64,000 bases of DNA from assembly GCA_026120035.1 (NCBI GenBank), contig JALRME010000005.1, positions 62,001 through 126,000 of the forward strand, written 5' to 3'. Both the position numbers and the translations under genes were made by a program. Under the pieces are notes generated by a model. That model was not told the DNA's origin. It saw only the letters and a program-made list of their open reading frames with translations, and searched no databases. This document shows, one piece after another, positions 1 to 11,906 of the stretch (within the stretch, counting starts at the first letter, position 1; each line of letters begins with the position of its first letter). Source of the stretch: Coleophoma eucalyptorum (Eukaryota > Ascomycota > Leotiomycetes > Helotiales > Dermateaceae).

Positions 1-32
1 TGGTCGCGAGGCGCGATGGTGATGCTGTCCAT
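1..32 (-). CDS. 5' end of a gene leaving the left edge (start codon only)
   Basis: An ATG on the minus strand at 32-30 lies in a good fungal start context (CAACAATGG). It opens a frame that runs off the window after ten codons (Met-Asp-Ser-Ile-Thr-Ile-Ala-Pro-Arg-Asp). Nothing can be said about the product. The call rests only on start context and the open frame, so it may be chance. Confidence 0.3.
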   Translation of the reverse strand, partial: MDSITIAPRD

Positions 33-487
33 TGTTGGAAAGGAGGAGTCTGATGAATGAGCGGGGGTGATGTAGGAAATTGAGGCTGGATTGGAATTTG
101 GTGGAAATAGAGGGAGAGGGTCTTGCTGGAGGAGGGTTAGATGGCGGCTATGGTGAGTTGCTAGTTTACTCACTCGGTGGATTTGTGAACAATGCTGCCT
201 ATGACTACGTCGTATGCAGATGTGTCGGGTTGCTTAGAGCAAGAACAATGGTAATGGCTTTGGAAGGATGGGATTAGCTTTACATCAAGTTTCTACGGTA
301 TATATATCTGGGTTTTAAAGATGATCGCATTTACTAAAATGGTATTTCTACTTCGTCGTATATAATAGGGCTCTCTGCAATGATGGTACAACTTTCAGTT
401 CTATATCGGGACGGCGTTGTTTGAATTGTGGTCCATCAATTTGCCGAGATCTAGCCGCATCACAACCGCACCATATCCACACCATAA

Positions 488-940
488 CTATGCCATGTTG
501 GGGGGCAGCATTGTATTGTTTTTCTTCTCGCCATGTTCCAACGAGCAAGGATCAAAGATGCGAACATCCGCCCATGCGGTTGTGTTCTTGACAGCTCGAG
601 CTTCACCGGTTTTGTTTTCCTTGGAGGCATCGTAGTGAATTGCAGCAAGCCCCGCTAAGACTAGGATCTGCTGCATAATTTTGACGTTCAGTCTTTCCAG
701 ATTTCTGTTGATGGTACCGAGGACTTTCAACGCATAGAACTCGAGGATGTCGCCCTTTACTAGGACCATATGGTGTCTACGCCACCAAGTGTTCAAGGGT
801 TCGCCTATAGTGAGCACATTTCTTGTTTGCTGAGAACATTGAGTAGAGCAAAGGATAGAGCCCATTGCATGAGCAGTAGTATGGTACTGCACAAATCCAT
901 AATATTTAGATCCAGGCGTAGTAGAGTAAGTTTGGGACAA
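488..940 (-). CDS. hypothetical ORF, possibly a 3' exon or relic
   Basis: An open frame of about 150 codons ends at 488. It has no ATG at its upstream end (it opens with TTG), so it is either the last exon of a longer gene, a decayed gene, or chance. A possible acceptor (a CTATAG) occurs near 808. I recognise no family. The middle holds a hydrophobic helix (MQQILVLAGLAA) after a basic, Trp-containing stretch. There is no neighbour with which it obviously belongs. Confidence 0.2.
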   Translation of the reverse strand: MSQTYSTTPGSKYYGFVQYHTTAHAMGSILCSTQCSQQTRNVLTIGEPLNTWWRRHHMVLVKGDILEFYALKVLGTINRNLERLNVKIMQQILVLAGLAAIHYDASKENKTGEARAVKNTTAWADVRIFDPCSLEHGEKKNNTMLPPNMA

Positions 941-1120
941 TAAAATAACCGATCATTTGTCAAATGAAACTTGATAAGACCACGAGCCGGTATGGTGTTG
1001 ACTGGCTGTTACTTCCATAAAAGAAAGTGTCGGGTAGAAGGCATACACTGGTGCACTCTACGTAGATAAGCTACCACTATCAAACCCAGGGGTTTGAATA
1101 AAATTGAGGCCTCCTGCACC

Positions 1121-3437
1121 TCAGGTAGGTTTAAGGATGCAGGTAAACACATTGGGGGCGCCAAATACAGTAAAGCCAGCGTTGCAAGTACAAGTATTTG
1201 TTTTAGGATTAAGAGTCGTGCTTGCACTATCACAAGGTGCGACTAGTGAGCAGCTATATTGGTCCAGTTGGCCAACCTCTGTATAGCCGGCGTTGCAAGC
1301 GCAGGTGTTTGTTGTAGGATCAAGAGTCGTGCTTATACTGTCACAAGGCGCGACTGCCATACATTCAAATTGGTTTAGTCGGCCAATAGTAGTATAGCCA
1401 GCGTTGCAAGCACAGGTGTTTGTTGTAGGATTAAAAGTCGTGCTCGTACTGTCGCAAGGTGCGACTTCTGCACAGCTAGATTGGTCTGGACGGCCAACCT
1501 CTGTATAGCCAGCGTTGCAAAGACAGGTGTTTGTTGTAGCGTCAAAAGTCGTGCTTATACTATTACAAGAAACGACTGCTACACAGGTAAATTGGTCTGG
1601 TCGGTCAATAGTAGTATAGCCAGCGTTACAGATACAGGTGTTTGTTGCTGGATTATAAGTCGTACTTTTATCATCACAAGTTGTGACGACTCGTAGACAG
1701 AGAAAGTCGGCTGGTCGGCCAATAGTAGTAAAGCCGGCGTTGCAAAGACAGGTGTTTGTTGTGGGATCGAGAGTTGTGCTCGTAATATCACAAAACGCGA
1801 CTTCTGCACAGGTAAATTGGTCTGGACGGCCAACCTCTGTAAAGCCTACCTTGCAAATACAAGCATTTTCCTGGGCATTATATAGCGAAGTTGTAGCATT
1901 GCAGTTTGATGTGCTAGATGGTAGGGTAGACGAGGTAGTAAATGAGGATGTACTCGTTGAAGATGTAGTTGTTGAAGATGCAGTTGCTGAAGATGTAGTC
2001 GTTGAAGATGTACTCGTTGATGATGTAGTTGTTGAAGATGTACTCGTCGAGGATGTACTCGTTGAGGATGTACTCGTTGAAGATGTACTCGTTGATGATG
2101 TAGTTGTTGAAGATGTACTCGTTGAAGATGTACTCGTTGAAGATGTAGTTGCTGAAGATGTAGTTGCTGAAGATGTACTCGTTGAAGATGTACTCGTTGA
2201 GGATGTACTCGTTGAAGATGTAGTTGCTGAAGATGTAGTTGCTGAAGATGTACTCGTTGAAGATGTACTCGTTGAAGATGTAGTTGCTGAAGATGTACTC
2301 GTTGAAGATGTACTCGTTGAGGATGTACTCGTTGAGGATGTACTCGTTGAGGATGTACTCGTTGAAGATGTAGTTGCTGGAGATGTACTCGTTGAAGATG
2401 TACTCGTTGAGGACGTACTCGTTGAAGATGTTGTTGTATTGGTTGGAAGTGTACTCGTAGAAGATACACTAGATAGTACCGGGTAACTTGTGGATACAAC
2501 AAGCAAAGGTACGCCGAATGAAGGCGTATTAATCGAAGATGTATCGGTTGGAGATATATTGAATGAAGATGAACTAGAAGCAAGTGTGCTAGTTGAAGTC
2601 GTCTTTGATGAGGATGTAGTAGATAAAGACGAAGCTAATGAAGTTGAAGTCGACGCAGCACAAATGTTGCTCGCAAACGGCACCAATCGAACAGGAATGC
2701 ATCCAACGGGAGTGATATTATTGAATACCGAGATAACCACGCCGTTCAGTGAGCAGAATATAGCACCTCCGCCAACGAAGTTACTGTTCTGCCAGACTAG
2801 GCTCCCCTCACTTAAAGCAAAAGTGGTGGTTATATTGCCTACGATTGAACTGGCAACCAACGGGGCCGATGAGACTCCGACACCAGTTGAAACCTGCAAA
2901 GTTCCATTGAATAGCTGGCCATCTCTAGAGGTAAAAGTAATTGCCTGGTCACAATTGCCAACTGTTTTACCAATGTCGCTCAAGAATCTCGAGAGTGTAG
3001 GCGACAGCTGTCGCTTTACTATAGGCTCTAGTACAATCTGGATAACGAAAACAGGTGGTAGTGCCGAAGGTATACTTGTAGGACTACTAGTTGTTGTCGT
3101 AGTTATACTAGAAGTAACGAGGCTAGTAGTTCTATAGCACCATTAGAAGGAAACCAGCTTATTTCGAACGGAACACTTACGTCGTAACAGATACAATAGT
3201 AGAAGTAGTAGTAGCAGTCACCGTTGTGATCAGCTGAGTTGGAGCATTAATCACATCGATGGCGACGCCGCCATTGATATTAATGGATGTATTTGCAGCG
3301 ACGAAGACATTGATAACAACAGGATATACCACAACATAACTTTGAACATGTAGTGTATCACAGCCGATATACTCAAGAGACGCTGCTGACACCAAGGTGA
3401 AGGAGGCTAGAAGAACCGTGAGAAGAGGGAGGAGCAT
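1121..3437 (-). CDS. secreted cell-wall-type protein with Ser/Thr repeat stalk and tandem Cys modules
   Basis: Two exons join in frame: 3437-3181 and 3131-1121, with a 49-base intron (GTAAGT...TATAG), giving about 755 residues. Residues 1-19 form a signal peptide (LLPLLTVLLASFTLVSA). A globular N-terminal domain with scattered cysteines runs to about residue 255. A Ser/Thr-only stalk built from five-residue SSTST-like units follows (about 2480-1920) and should be heavily O-glycosylated. The C-terminal third holds about seven tandem modules of roughly 40 residues with the pattern Cys-x3-STT-x3-P-x-TNTC-x-CNAGYT-x2-GRP-x-QF-x-C, resembling EGF-like spacing. The architecture suggests an adhesin or surface glycoprotein exposed outside the wall; no GPI signal is evident, so anchorage is unclear. 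The function is not recognised. A 267-codon frame on the other strand is a by-product of the repeats. Confidence 0.8.
1905..2480. repeat. minisatellite encoding the Ser/Thr stalk
   Basis: Reading the plus strand, a 15-base unit close to GATGTACTCGTTGAA repeats for over 500 bases with interchanged variants (tagttg, actcgt, gctgaa). It encodes the five-residue Ser/Thr units of the minus-strand gene. The length is expected to vary between strains by slippage or recombination. Confidence 0.9.
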
Positions 3438-4661
3438 TGTAGTCGTATGAGAACATATCAGTGGTGAGACGTAACTGTGAATCTATGGCCTTCATTTGGT
3501 TCTAAAGCTTTTATAAATATTTTAGTCGCGTGCACTATAGGGTTTACTCCCCTGTTAAATCGCGAAGCTGTTAGCTCGCGAATCTGTTAGATCGCGTTTA
3601 AAGTTTGTGGGTGATGGAGTATTACATCCCTTACAATTACATTCTCCATATATATATGCAATTTGACCTCAAGCCAATAGAGCTCTACGCTAAGAGTCAT
3701 GTCCAGTTTTCTTTCTTGAATAGAAGGGTACGCGCCCAGGTCAGAAAATCATCATGTCTTGGCAAGGATTGTCTGTGGCGACTATTGGTAATACAGCTGC
3801 ACACATCCACAATCACTGGTTTCTATCCTATAGATACGACAGGATACCTGAGGAAATTAAAGCAAAGAACCAGACATAAATCAATGCTTCTACGAAATTT
3901 AGTAACTTGGAACTTCCTTGGATATCTAGGGATTCCTTCGCGGTAATGGCCACCATATCAAGCCTGTCATCCCTAGCAATCAATATAAATCCTAGATTGA
4001 GGTGCCCATTCCACGCTAAGCGAGCTGTTCGACTACCTATTTATTAATAGTCTCTTACTTAAGCATGGCCTAGCCTTGAAGAGCTAGCTCTGTAAGAAGT
4101 TCGTATCGTTTAAAGGGATATAGATCTTGATAGTAAGGAAGGGGTTACGCGGTACTATGTCGGGAAATGAACGGGCTAATTTTGTGAGTGCGGGGTTCTT
4201 GTCCATAGCGAGGTTACCCTCTACTACTCAGAGACAACTAACTACACACACAATTCAAGACATTATTGTTGCACATTGAGTGATAGTGATCCATTACAGG
4301 ACCATTAGCCTTGACACTGAGTGATCATAATCTATACCAGAGACCTACAGTCTAAAGCCCATTTTATAGGACAACTTAGGGGGGGGGTGCAGTTCAATTT
4401 CAATCATGAGAGGCAAAACATGAACGGCGAAACCTAAGCACCTAGCAATGGATCACTTGCCAACTTGAGAACTCAGCAGTAGTAGGACGCAACAGGTCCG
4501 CTGAGCCAACCGGAAACTCTAAACACTTCCGCTGTCGAAAAGGAGCACAATAATCTAGCACTTCCAAGACGAAAAGTATTATGCTTCATAACGAGAATAT
4601 CATGTGAAGTTCAAGGGAGACAAGTAAAAGGGTATCAAAGTCCAATTACACAACTGGTTAA
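3438..4661. other. intergenic, AT-rich, no clear gene
   Basis: Shared 3'/5' flank of the wall protein and vps11. It holds a 16-base tandem repeat (3552-3596) and a G-run near 4381. A 113-codon plus-strand frame (3605-3946) has no family resemblance and AT-rich composition, and I do not regard it as a gene. Confidence 0.6.
3552..3596. repeat. 16-base tandem repeat, 2.8 copies
   Basis: Units at 3552-3567, 3568-3583 and 3584-3596 share CTGTTA..TCGCGAA. It lies about 115 bases upstream of the wall-protein start. The regularly spaced TCGCG cores could be binding sites or a fragment of a transposon end. Confidence 0.6.
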
Positions 4662-7600
4662 TTATTCCACAGCTGGTTTTATGTCCATGACACCTCGGCC
4701 AAAGAACTCACTAATCGTCCCGAATTTATCACGGCTTCTCGCTAATTCGTCCACAAACATGTCGTGACGATCAGCACTCTCGTCCTGCGTCCTCCTGATC
4801 GTGCGAACTAGATCGTTACCTTGCCTGCAGATTGGACAGTCGCCTTCAACATTGCCGTCGTGATCGACCTGCCCATCTACACAGTTCAGATGGAAAGAAT
4901 GCTTGCAGAGGAAATGGACTGCGGGCAACCCGAGTGGGGACCCTCCACAGCGAGAACACCTGGTTGCATTGAACGTTTGTGGCTTGGTAGACAGGTCTGT
5001 GATTTCTTGACGTTTGTTGAGCGTCTCGCTGCGATAAGAATCAATGAGACGGCGATTCGATGAAATCTCTCTGCGTTCGCGTTCTATGGTTTGTTGTAGG
5101 TATGTTTTGACCATTCCCATCGTCGCAACACCATTCGTGCTGAGGGTTTGGATGACTTGCAATGGTGCCATGAGACCGTCTTCGTCAATCTTTCTAAGAA
5201 CAGCATCAAGCTCGTCGCCAGCCTCGTCCAGAACACGAGGATCAGATGTAAAGTATGCTAAGGCCGCTGGGTACAGTTGAGGTTCTTCAGGCCCGTACTT
5301 TCGTAGGGCTTTGATGGCTCCTATAGTATCCTTCGCAGAGGTGTAAGACCGGAAGATGTCAAATCGCAGTCCGGCTTGCTCGCGGACAAGGGTGGTACCA
5401 TCTCGGAAATTAGAGAGATGTGACAATAGAAGCACATTTGAAGTGTCGATGGGAATATCTTTTCCCTCAATCAGCTTCTTGGCCTTGGCCTCCCAGTCCT
5501 CCCTATCGACTCCCTTTTTCTCGTTCGACTTGTGTAAATACATCTCAAATAGAGTGGTATATAGATCAATCTTGTCCCTCTCTTTCCAGGCCTCTTCTTT
5601 AAGGCAAGCCTCCAAGAAGGTAATGAACTCATCGCTATGGTCAACAAAAGATGAAAAGGCAGTTCGTGGTTGTGGAGCCGTGTACTGGGGCACCAGAATC
5701 TGATCATCGACTTCGACCTGGCTATCACTAACGGTAGGCTTCACACTCCCTTGCGCACTAGGAGATGCCACCGAGGAAGTGTTCATGTATGGTAGAGGAA
5801 GCAGATCTCTCAGGTTTTGTACCGCCACAGCAGCATATCCAACCTGTGGTACTGGCGTATCATCAACAATTATCTCCACCTTTGGTCGGTAGTGGCCAGT
5901 GTAATAATCAATGAAGAGCTGTGTAGTATCCTTGGGACAATGTTCCAGAAGAACCCGTGCGAATTTCATCATATTAGGGTACATCTGCAGGTACGTTAAA
6001 CAATGATCGAGGCAGTCAAGGGACAACTTACTGCTTCTGGATCCAACCGCGACACATATTGTAGTGCCGCATTGTACTTTTTCGAATCTTCGATTAGAAT
6101 ATCAACGACCAGCTCATGTTCACCATGCTTAGTGGCAAGATATGCCGCTTGTTCGTAATATCCGCCTTGCCGGCACATTGATATCGCCGTGTCAAGATCG
6201 AACTTGAGATCTCCTTCTTGTTTGATAAATTTCTCAAGTTTGTCAATATCTTTTAGTTTCGCGTAACAATTGAGCAGTAACGTGGTGTGATCAGCAGTTG
6301 CCTTATTGTGCTCATGCAACTCTTCCAGGTACTCAATAAGGTTATGTATTCTTTGAGTGTCAAGAAACTGCGGTGGTCAGTCGAATACTCAACTTTGTGG
6401 AGAGAAAATACCTTTCTAATAACTTGTGACGGTTCGGTGTTATCAATCGCTTTCAAATACTGCTGCATGGCTCCATCGTATTCTCCCTTTTGGTACATAT
6501 AATCACCATATTTGCGATAGATCAGAGTTTTCTGCTTGGCGTCTACCCCAGCTTGATCGGCAATGTTGATTGCCAAAGGGAAGAGATTTCGCTGGTACAG
6601 AATCTCAAGTCGTTGCTGAAGAGACTTCTCATGGTATCTTTGGAACTAGATAAGTCAATATCATAGCTTTTATCTTGAGAATGAGTCCGAACCTTTCCAT
6701 CCTGGGTTAGCATGAAGAGGTCTCCCCACACTTTGAACAGTGCTTTTACTGGTGAAATGATCGATTCGGAATGTGCCACAAACTTAGTTGCTGTATCCAA
6801 AAGAGTGAAGGTAGAGGCACTGAAAATATCTTCAGCCTGGGCACCACCAAATCTGCGCAAAGTGTTGGACTTTGGGGCTGTGTTCGTTTGTGCAGGCGGG
6901 CAGACCAGGGCTAGATAACCGTTGAAAATTTCCACCATGCTTTTTGGCCCATCAAAACCAAAGCAAGGTCCACGACCGTCCAAACCATAGTAGTAGATGG
7001 CATCATCGCGAACTACCACAATATCACCTGTTCTCCTGTCCACCGTCATACATCCTGCAGCGCAGCCAGAGTCTTCAAGGTTTCGAGCTGGCTGGCCTTG
7101 GCCCCTGCCTGAAATGACCAGTTTCAATATACGTGACACTGTTGCGACGTACAGAGTTGTAACGCTCGCATCGAAACTAAATTCCAGTCCAGTGATCGGT
7201 TCTTCAGAGTCGTGGACAATACGTTGCTTAGCGCCTCTGTCATGGATCAAGTCTCCTCTAATGACCGTGACCGACCCATTGCCAAATCCGACAGCCAGTT
7301 GTGATAGGTCATCTAGGGCGGTGAAGGCAGTAATCTGATAGATGTTAACAACCAAGCCCACAAGTTCAATAGGCACTCTAGAAGACTCACAGGAAACGGT
7401 TTCCGGCCATTGTTGACGCTCAATTCGGACTGGCACGTTGGGAGACCTGTCTTCTTAACAGGTTTATCCAGAGCCCACACCTTTAGTACCGGTTCATTTG
7501 ACAAATCTTCCTATATCACATCAGTCCTGTCCAACACAGAAAACGCCCTCACATACAGCTATTGTGACCAGCAATGACGTCCCTTCAACCTGCTTCATGT

Positions 7601-7875
7601 GCGTGATTGAACCAACATCATGCGCCTGGAACGTCCGCAGGATCTTGAAGCTCGATGACAGAATGCGCACGGAGCCATCATGACTGCCCAGGAACAGGCT
7701 ATCTGATCCAGCGCATACGCAGCTTATTTCGTTGTTCTCGAAGAAGGATCGGGTTTCGTCGTCGGGGGGTTTGACCTGGCTGACCTCGAAGAAATCAAAT
7801 GTTTTCCACTGGAGCATGTTAGTGGGGCGCAACAGGTGCAAACATTGCACAGCGACTGACCGAAGTTAGTGCCAT
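4662..7875 (-). CDS. vps11: vacuolar protein sorting protein 11 (Pep5), HOPS/CORVET subunit
   Basis: Seven exons: 7875-7861, 7808-7557, 7510-7391, 7334-6693, 6645-6412, 6367-6032 and 5984-4662, all joined in frame, giving 973 residues, the usual size. The start is a five-codon exon (MALTS) spliced to WKTFDFFEV, matching the conserved Vps11 N-terminus. The first third is a WD-like beta-propeller (GSHDGSVRIL, VGFGNGSVTV). The middle holds clathrin-repeat-type alpha-solenoid helices (NIADQAGVDAK, CYAKLKDIDKLEKFI). Near the C-terminus a RING-H2 finger is visible (CSRCGG, CKHSFHLNC, CPIC). In yeast and animals this protein is a core subunit of the HOPS and CORVET tethers that dock endosomes and vacuoles. 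The donor of intron 4 (GTTCGG) is non-consensus, but the joined protein matches the family there. Confidence 0.93.
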
Positions 7876-8609
7876 CTCAGAGATGCCAGCTCATACTCAT
7901 GAAGCGCTGCTATGAGAGCTTCAAGGTCAACGTCGTCATCCGGGAGTCGTTACCTTGCGCGAGGCAAGCTGTCCCAATGCAGCTAGCGCAGCCTTGTAGA
8001 TCCTTGTAAGTGGATCGCGTTCACCTTGCCATTCGCTTCTCGTCCCTTAACTTTTCTTTGCTTTCGCGTTCGGATTTCTTTGTTTATCGGATTCTTCTCT
8101 CGGTGCTTTCTCTATTTCTGATCTCAACCTCATAGTGATTGCCATGGAACCCTTGCAATCAAATTGCTTGCATTAGCATAGTGCACAGTAGCTTACATGC
8201 TCAACAAGCAGCTGTACACTGGCGCCTCTGATCCTCTTATTCTATCATGTTACTTTTCCAGTTTTCCAGTTTTTGCTTCCAGAATATTTCCATTCTTGTC
8301 GTTCGCCTTATACTTGATTTAGTCATTGAATTACACTGCTTCGAAATTCTTCTTGAACTCCAGCTGAAATCACATTTTTATTCTGTTTCCGTGACTTCAG
8401 TAGTCCCATAATTCGGTATCACACTTTAATTCTACAATACTCTAGAGTTACGGTTTTCTCGAAGTATAATCTAATGTTTGGAGACTCAGACACACCCAAA
8501 TAAGAAGAGAAGTGACAAAAGAACTAAAATCAAACGAAAAACTTAAAGGGCCCATCCAAAACCCCATATCACAACTGACCGAAGCAAAAAAAATTCAAAA
8601 AGATTATTT
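7876..8609. other. vps11 upstream region, no gene
   Basis: Pyrimidine-rich tracts (TTTTCCAGTTTTCCAGTTTT near 8250) typical of fungal promoters, and no credible open frame. Confidence 0.6.
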
Positions 8610-8728
8610 GAACAGAAGGGGATTCGAACCCCTGCTCCTTTCGGAACGAGAATGCTCCTCTGTGTTAACCACAGAAGCAGAAGGAGAACTTCTTGAGTCA
8701 CGCGCCATAACCGCTCGGCCATCTGTCC
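8610..8728 (-). tRNA. tRNA-Leu (anticodon CAA) with intron
   Basis: Read on the minus strand, the acceptor stem GGACAGA pairs with TCTGTTC. The A box (TGGCCGAGCGG) and B box (GGTTCGAATCC) are both present. The anticodon CAA falls exactly at tRNA positions 34-36 (8695-8693). An intron of about 40 bases follows G37, as is usual for fungal tRNA-Leu(CAA), and contains its own hairpin (TCTGTG...CACAGA). A long variable arm (TTCC-GAA-AGGA) fits the class II type. The anticodon stem has one T-T mismatch. Confidence 0.92.
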
Positions 8729-9245
8729 AAGTCGAAGCACTAGGCTCTTTTAGGATATGCTTTTGCTTGTCTGACTATATTAAGCTCTGTCTCCATGAGA
8801 ATCCAAAAGATTAAGGGATTTAGAAGTAACAACTTGCCCAAGTATGGGTGCAGGTGTGAAGAGACCAGCCATCTGCCTTTGTTATAATATACTACTAAGA
8901 GTGTCAAGACGATCAAGATCCAAGGCAGGGCTATGTAACAGATGAGTAAACAGATCAAATTTTGTGCTGGAAAATGCAAAACAAATGTCATACAATCAGA
9001 GAGATGGCCCCAATGCTGACAAGGACTTTATTAGGTGACATATAGGATTAGTATCAAAATCAGACAAGTTTTACTTAACAGCGGAGTTTCGGTGATTCAA
9101 AGCTCCTACTATATGCACACCAAACTAGTAAAGTCAGACACATGCCGAGGACCATACTTCCATTGCGATACAATGCATTGGACAAAAAATAATAAGCTAC
9201 AAATAATCACTACGCTTCCCTGAATCTCGTTTGAGATGGGTATCT
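8729..9245. other. intergenic, no gene
   Basis: AT-rich flank between the tRNA and the 3' end of the dehydrogenase gene; no supported feature. Confidence 0.6.
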
Positions 9246-10383
9246 CTATGCTGCACCCGCATGCAATTTTTCAACCTCCTTAACCACCGCATTAGTCACA
9301 CCTTTCGTGTTCGAAGTACCTCCAAGATCAGGCGTCGAAATACCAGCGGCACAAACATTCTCTAGGGCAGTCATAAGATGCTTTGCCGCAGCGGGCTCTC
9401 CCAGCCATTCCAGCATCTCCGCAGCAGACCAGAACGTAGCAATAGGGTTCGCGATGCCCTTTCCTGTGATATCAAACGCGCTACCGTGCACGGGTTCAAA
9501 GAGCGATGGGTTCTTACGGGTGGGATCTAGATTGCTGGATGGTGCAATACCGATGGATCCAGCGAGCGCAGCGGCGAGGTCGGAAAGGATGTCCATGTGT
9601 AGATTCGTGCCGACAATGGTGTCCAGGGACTTTGGATTCGTGACCATGCGGATGGTCATGGCATCGACAAGCATTTTATCCCATTTCACGTCTGGGAAGT
9701 CTTTCGAAACCTCGGCAGCGATCTTGTCCCAGAGTACCAAACCATTGCGCATAGAATTGCTCTTGGTAACCACAGTAAGGAGTTTGCGAGGACGCTTTTG
9801 CGCCGCTTCGAAAGCAAAGCGCATGATACGTTCTATTCCGACTCGCGTGAAGATTGCTACTTCTGTGGCAGTCTCCCATGGTTTATCGACGTGTGAGGTT
9901 CCTCCATGTCCAGCATACTCTCCTTCTGAGTTCTCGCGGACCAAGAGCCAATCGATGTCTTTAGCTTCGGCACCACGAAGATATGGTGTGGTTCCTGGAA
10001 AGACACGGACCGGCCTTACATTTGCATATAGTTGCAAAGGACCGCGTATAGCTAGCAAAAGTCCCCAAAGGGAAATGTGATCGGGAACATCTGGGGAAAG
10101 TAAATATAAGAACTAGGTCCCTGCTGGGAAACTTACCGGGAGCGCCAACCGAGCCGAATAGGGAAGCATCATATCCTCGTAACGTATCTAACACATCTTC
10201 AGAGACATATCTGCCGTTCTTCTTGTAGTATTCAGTTCCCCAAGGAATGTGCGTGAACTCTATTGTGAAAGTTCCCAGTACTTTGGACAAATTTTCAACC
10301 ACCTCAATTGCTGCACTAACAACTTCAATGCCAATGCCATCCGCAGGGATTGAAGCAATTCGGTAATGGTGTGGAGTACTCAT
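9246..10383 (-). CDS. tartrate/D-malate dehydrogenase family (beta-decarboxylating, isopropylmalate dehydrogenase fold)
   Basis: Two exons, 10383-10137 and 10090-9246 (46-base intron, GTAAGT...CCCAG), give 363 residues, full length for the family. The N-terminus (IASIPADGIGIEVV, then GSVGAPD) is the Rossmann-like start with the nucleotide-site glycine turn. LLVRENSEGEYAG resembles the substrate-loop region. NLHMDILSDLAAALAGSIG carries the metal-binding aspartates, and EPVHGSAFDITGKGIANP is the C-terminal NAD site. Members oxidise and decarboxylate a 2-hydroxy-3-carboxy acid with NAD+ and Mg/Mn. The ADGIG start and the EYAGHGG loop fit the tartrate/D-malate branch better than Leu2, but the exact substrate is inferred. 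Confidence 0.85.
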
Positions 10384-10709
10384 GTTGATATTCCAATTAT
10401 TATAAAATGACTCGGTATCTCAAGAAATAAATCACTAATAAAGAAGGTGTCGGAAGTACGAATGTACAACTTACGATACCCCTCTTTATATTTCATCATA
10501 AAGTGCAGACCAGTGAGTCCAAATGCCAAGACCTCCCGCTTAAACGTTTTGCCAAAAATCACATGATCGTACGGATCCGGAGTACCTCGGCTGAACGTTT
10601 TAGCAGCGACGCGAATGATGGACTTCAGGGTAATCATTTTGAACGGCTCGAAGCCTGAGTGAATCTGAACATCCATGCAGAGATTGACACACCAGTTCCG
10701 AAGTTGCAT
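10384..10709 (-). CDS. small hypothetical ORF, doubtful
   Basis: A 109-codon ATG-initiated frame lies directly upstream of the dehydrogenase start and stops just at it. It has a hydrophobic stretch (VLAFGLTGLHFMM) but I recognise no family. A good donor (GTAAGT) at about 10473 could shorten it. It could equally be leader or promoter DNA of the dehydrogenase. Confidence 0.2.
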
Positions 10710-10818
10710 TTAGCCTTAAAATACAACTGCTGTGATACATGCATGCGTTAACGCAGCCCTAGTACACTTCGCAATCTCGAGGTCACCAAGCACAACGAAG
10801 TCTGGTCCAAAGCTCGAT

Positions 10819-11906
10819 ATGGCAGAAGAAATAGGCAACACCGCATCTACAGCAAGCCCATCGCGGCAAGGAAGTTTTTCTGGGTCAGGATTAGAAACTG
10901 AAGCCATAAGGCAGCGAAGGAAGAAATCTAGAGTTAGCGTTGCCTGCAGCACTTGTCATGCGAAGAAGCAAAAGGTACCTATGTCTATTCAATGGGAGCT
11001 TGTTCACTTCGGCTAATGTATTTTCAATCCAGTGCGGTAGTGAGAGGTGCGAATTCTTCCAACCAAGTCCGTGCCTTCTTTATGTTGGGCAAAGTGGACA
11101 TCCATTTTCACAACTATATGCTAACTTTACCGAAGACCAATATGTAGACAGTGCGTTCAAGAGAACCTTGTATGTAACTATCCAGTGCAGAAGAAACGGT
11201 ACGTCCCCTTATCTACTATATCTTCATGGGTCTGACTTCTTCTAGCGGACCACCGAAGCACTATATCCAAGCGCTGGAGAAAAGACTCCTAGAAACTGAA
11301 AGTGCACTTTTCAGGACAATATCTATCCTGACGCAACATCAACCATTTGTTCCATTATTTCAACAGAAAGAAAACTCCACAGACTGCTTCTCAAACTCTT
11401 CTGTAGAATATTCCTATCAGCCTCAAAAAGGGAATAAGTTTGGTACCGAATATTGGGCTGAATTTGACCTTGGGTCTGAAGCTAAGATTGCACGCTGGTT
11501 CCAGGACCATGGAGGTGTTCTCCCACAACTCACGGGCAGCAGTTGTCGTCCGACAGCTCTAAACACAGCTTCGAGTCGGGACTATAGTGGAAACTATATC
11601 TCAAAATCAATAGACCAGTGCACAGTCGAATCAGATCAAATGACTGATACAACAGATCCAACGCCAGCCAGAGCTAGCTGTTTGAGGTCACAAAGCCCCA
11701 AAGATACACCTAATGCCAATCCGAGAGAAGCATGCTACAACAGAAATTTGCAGGTTGAGAAAAGCACCGGAAGCAGCCTGCAATCTGCAATTCATCCGAG
11801 TCTGCAGGACCACCCAGTCACTCTCGACGTCGGCACTTCTTCCACTAGCAAGGTTGCACCACAATCCCGAGACGCTAGATTGGCATATGAGGAATTCTTA
11901 TGGTAG
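10819..11906 (+). pseudogene. N-terminal half of a Zn2Cys6 transcription factor (probably broken)
   Basis: An ATG at 10819 opens a basic, Ser-rich leader followed by RRKKSRVSVACSTCHAKKQ, the first half of a Gal4-type zinc cluster. An intron begins at 10975 (GTACCT). The downstream exon(s) bring Cys residues, but where the family has its last cysteines the sequence reads CLLY and GHPF, so the six-cysteine set is incomplete whichever acceptor is used. The next exon (about 11250-11906) starts with PPKHYIQALEKRLLETESAL, the usual linker coiled coil behind such clusters, then an acidic-polar region. It stops (TAG) after EEFLW at 11904-11906 without the fungal-specific regulatory domain. That missing domain lies on the opposite strand at 14432-12186. 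I read this as one half of a disrupted regulator. Confidence 0.6.

Noticed and set aside
1683..2486. 267-codon plus-strand frame of Val/Glu/Asp repeats
   Set aside because: It is the reverse complement of the Ser/Thr minisatellite; the minus strand has the signal peptide, splice sites and Cys modules.
3605..3946. 113-codon plus-strand ORF
   Set aside because: AT-driven frame without family resemblance, splice structure or start context; treated as chance.
8512..8814. 100-codon ORF across the tRNA region
   Set aside because: It overlaps the tRNA-Leu gene, whose structure fully explains the sequence.
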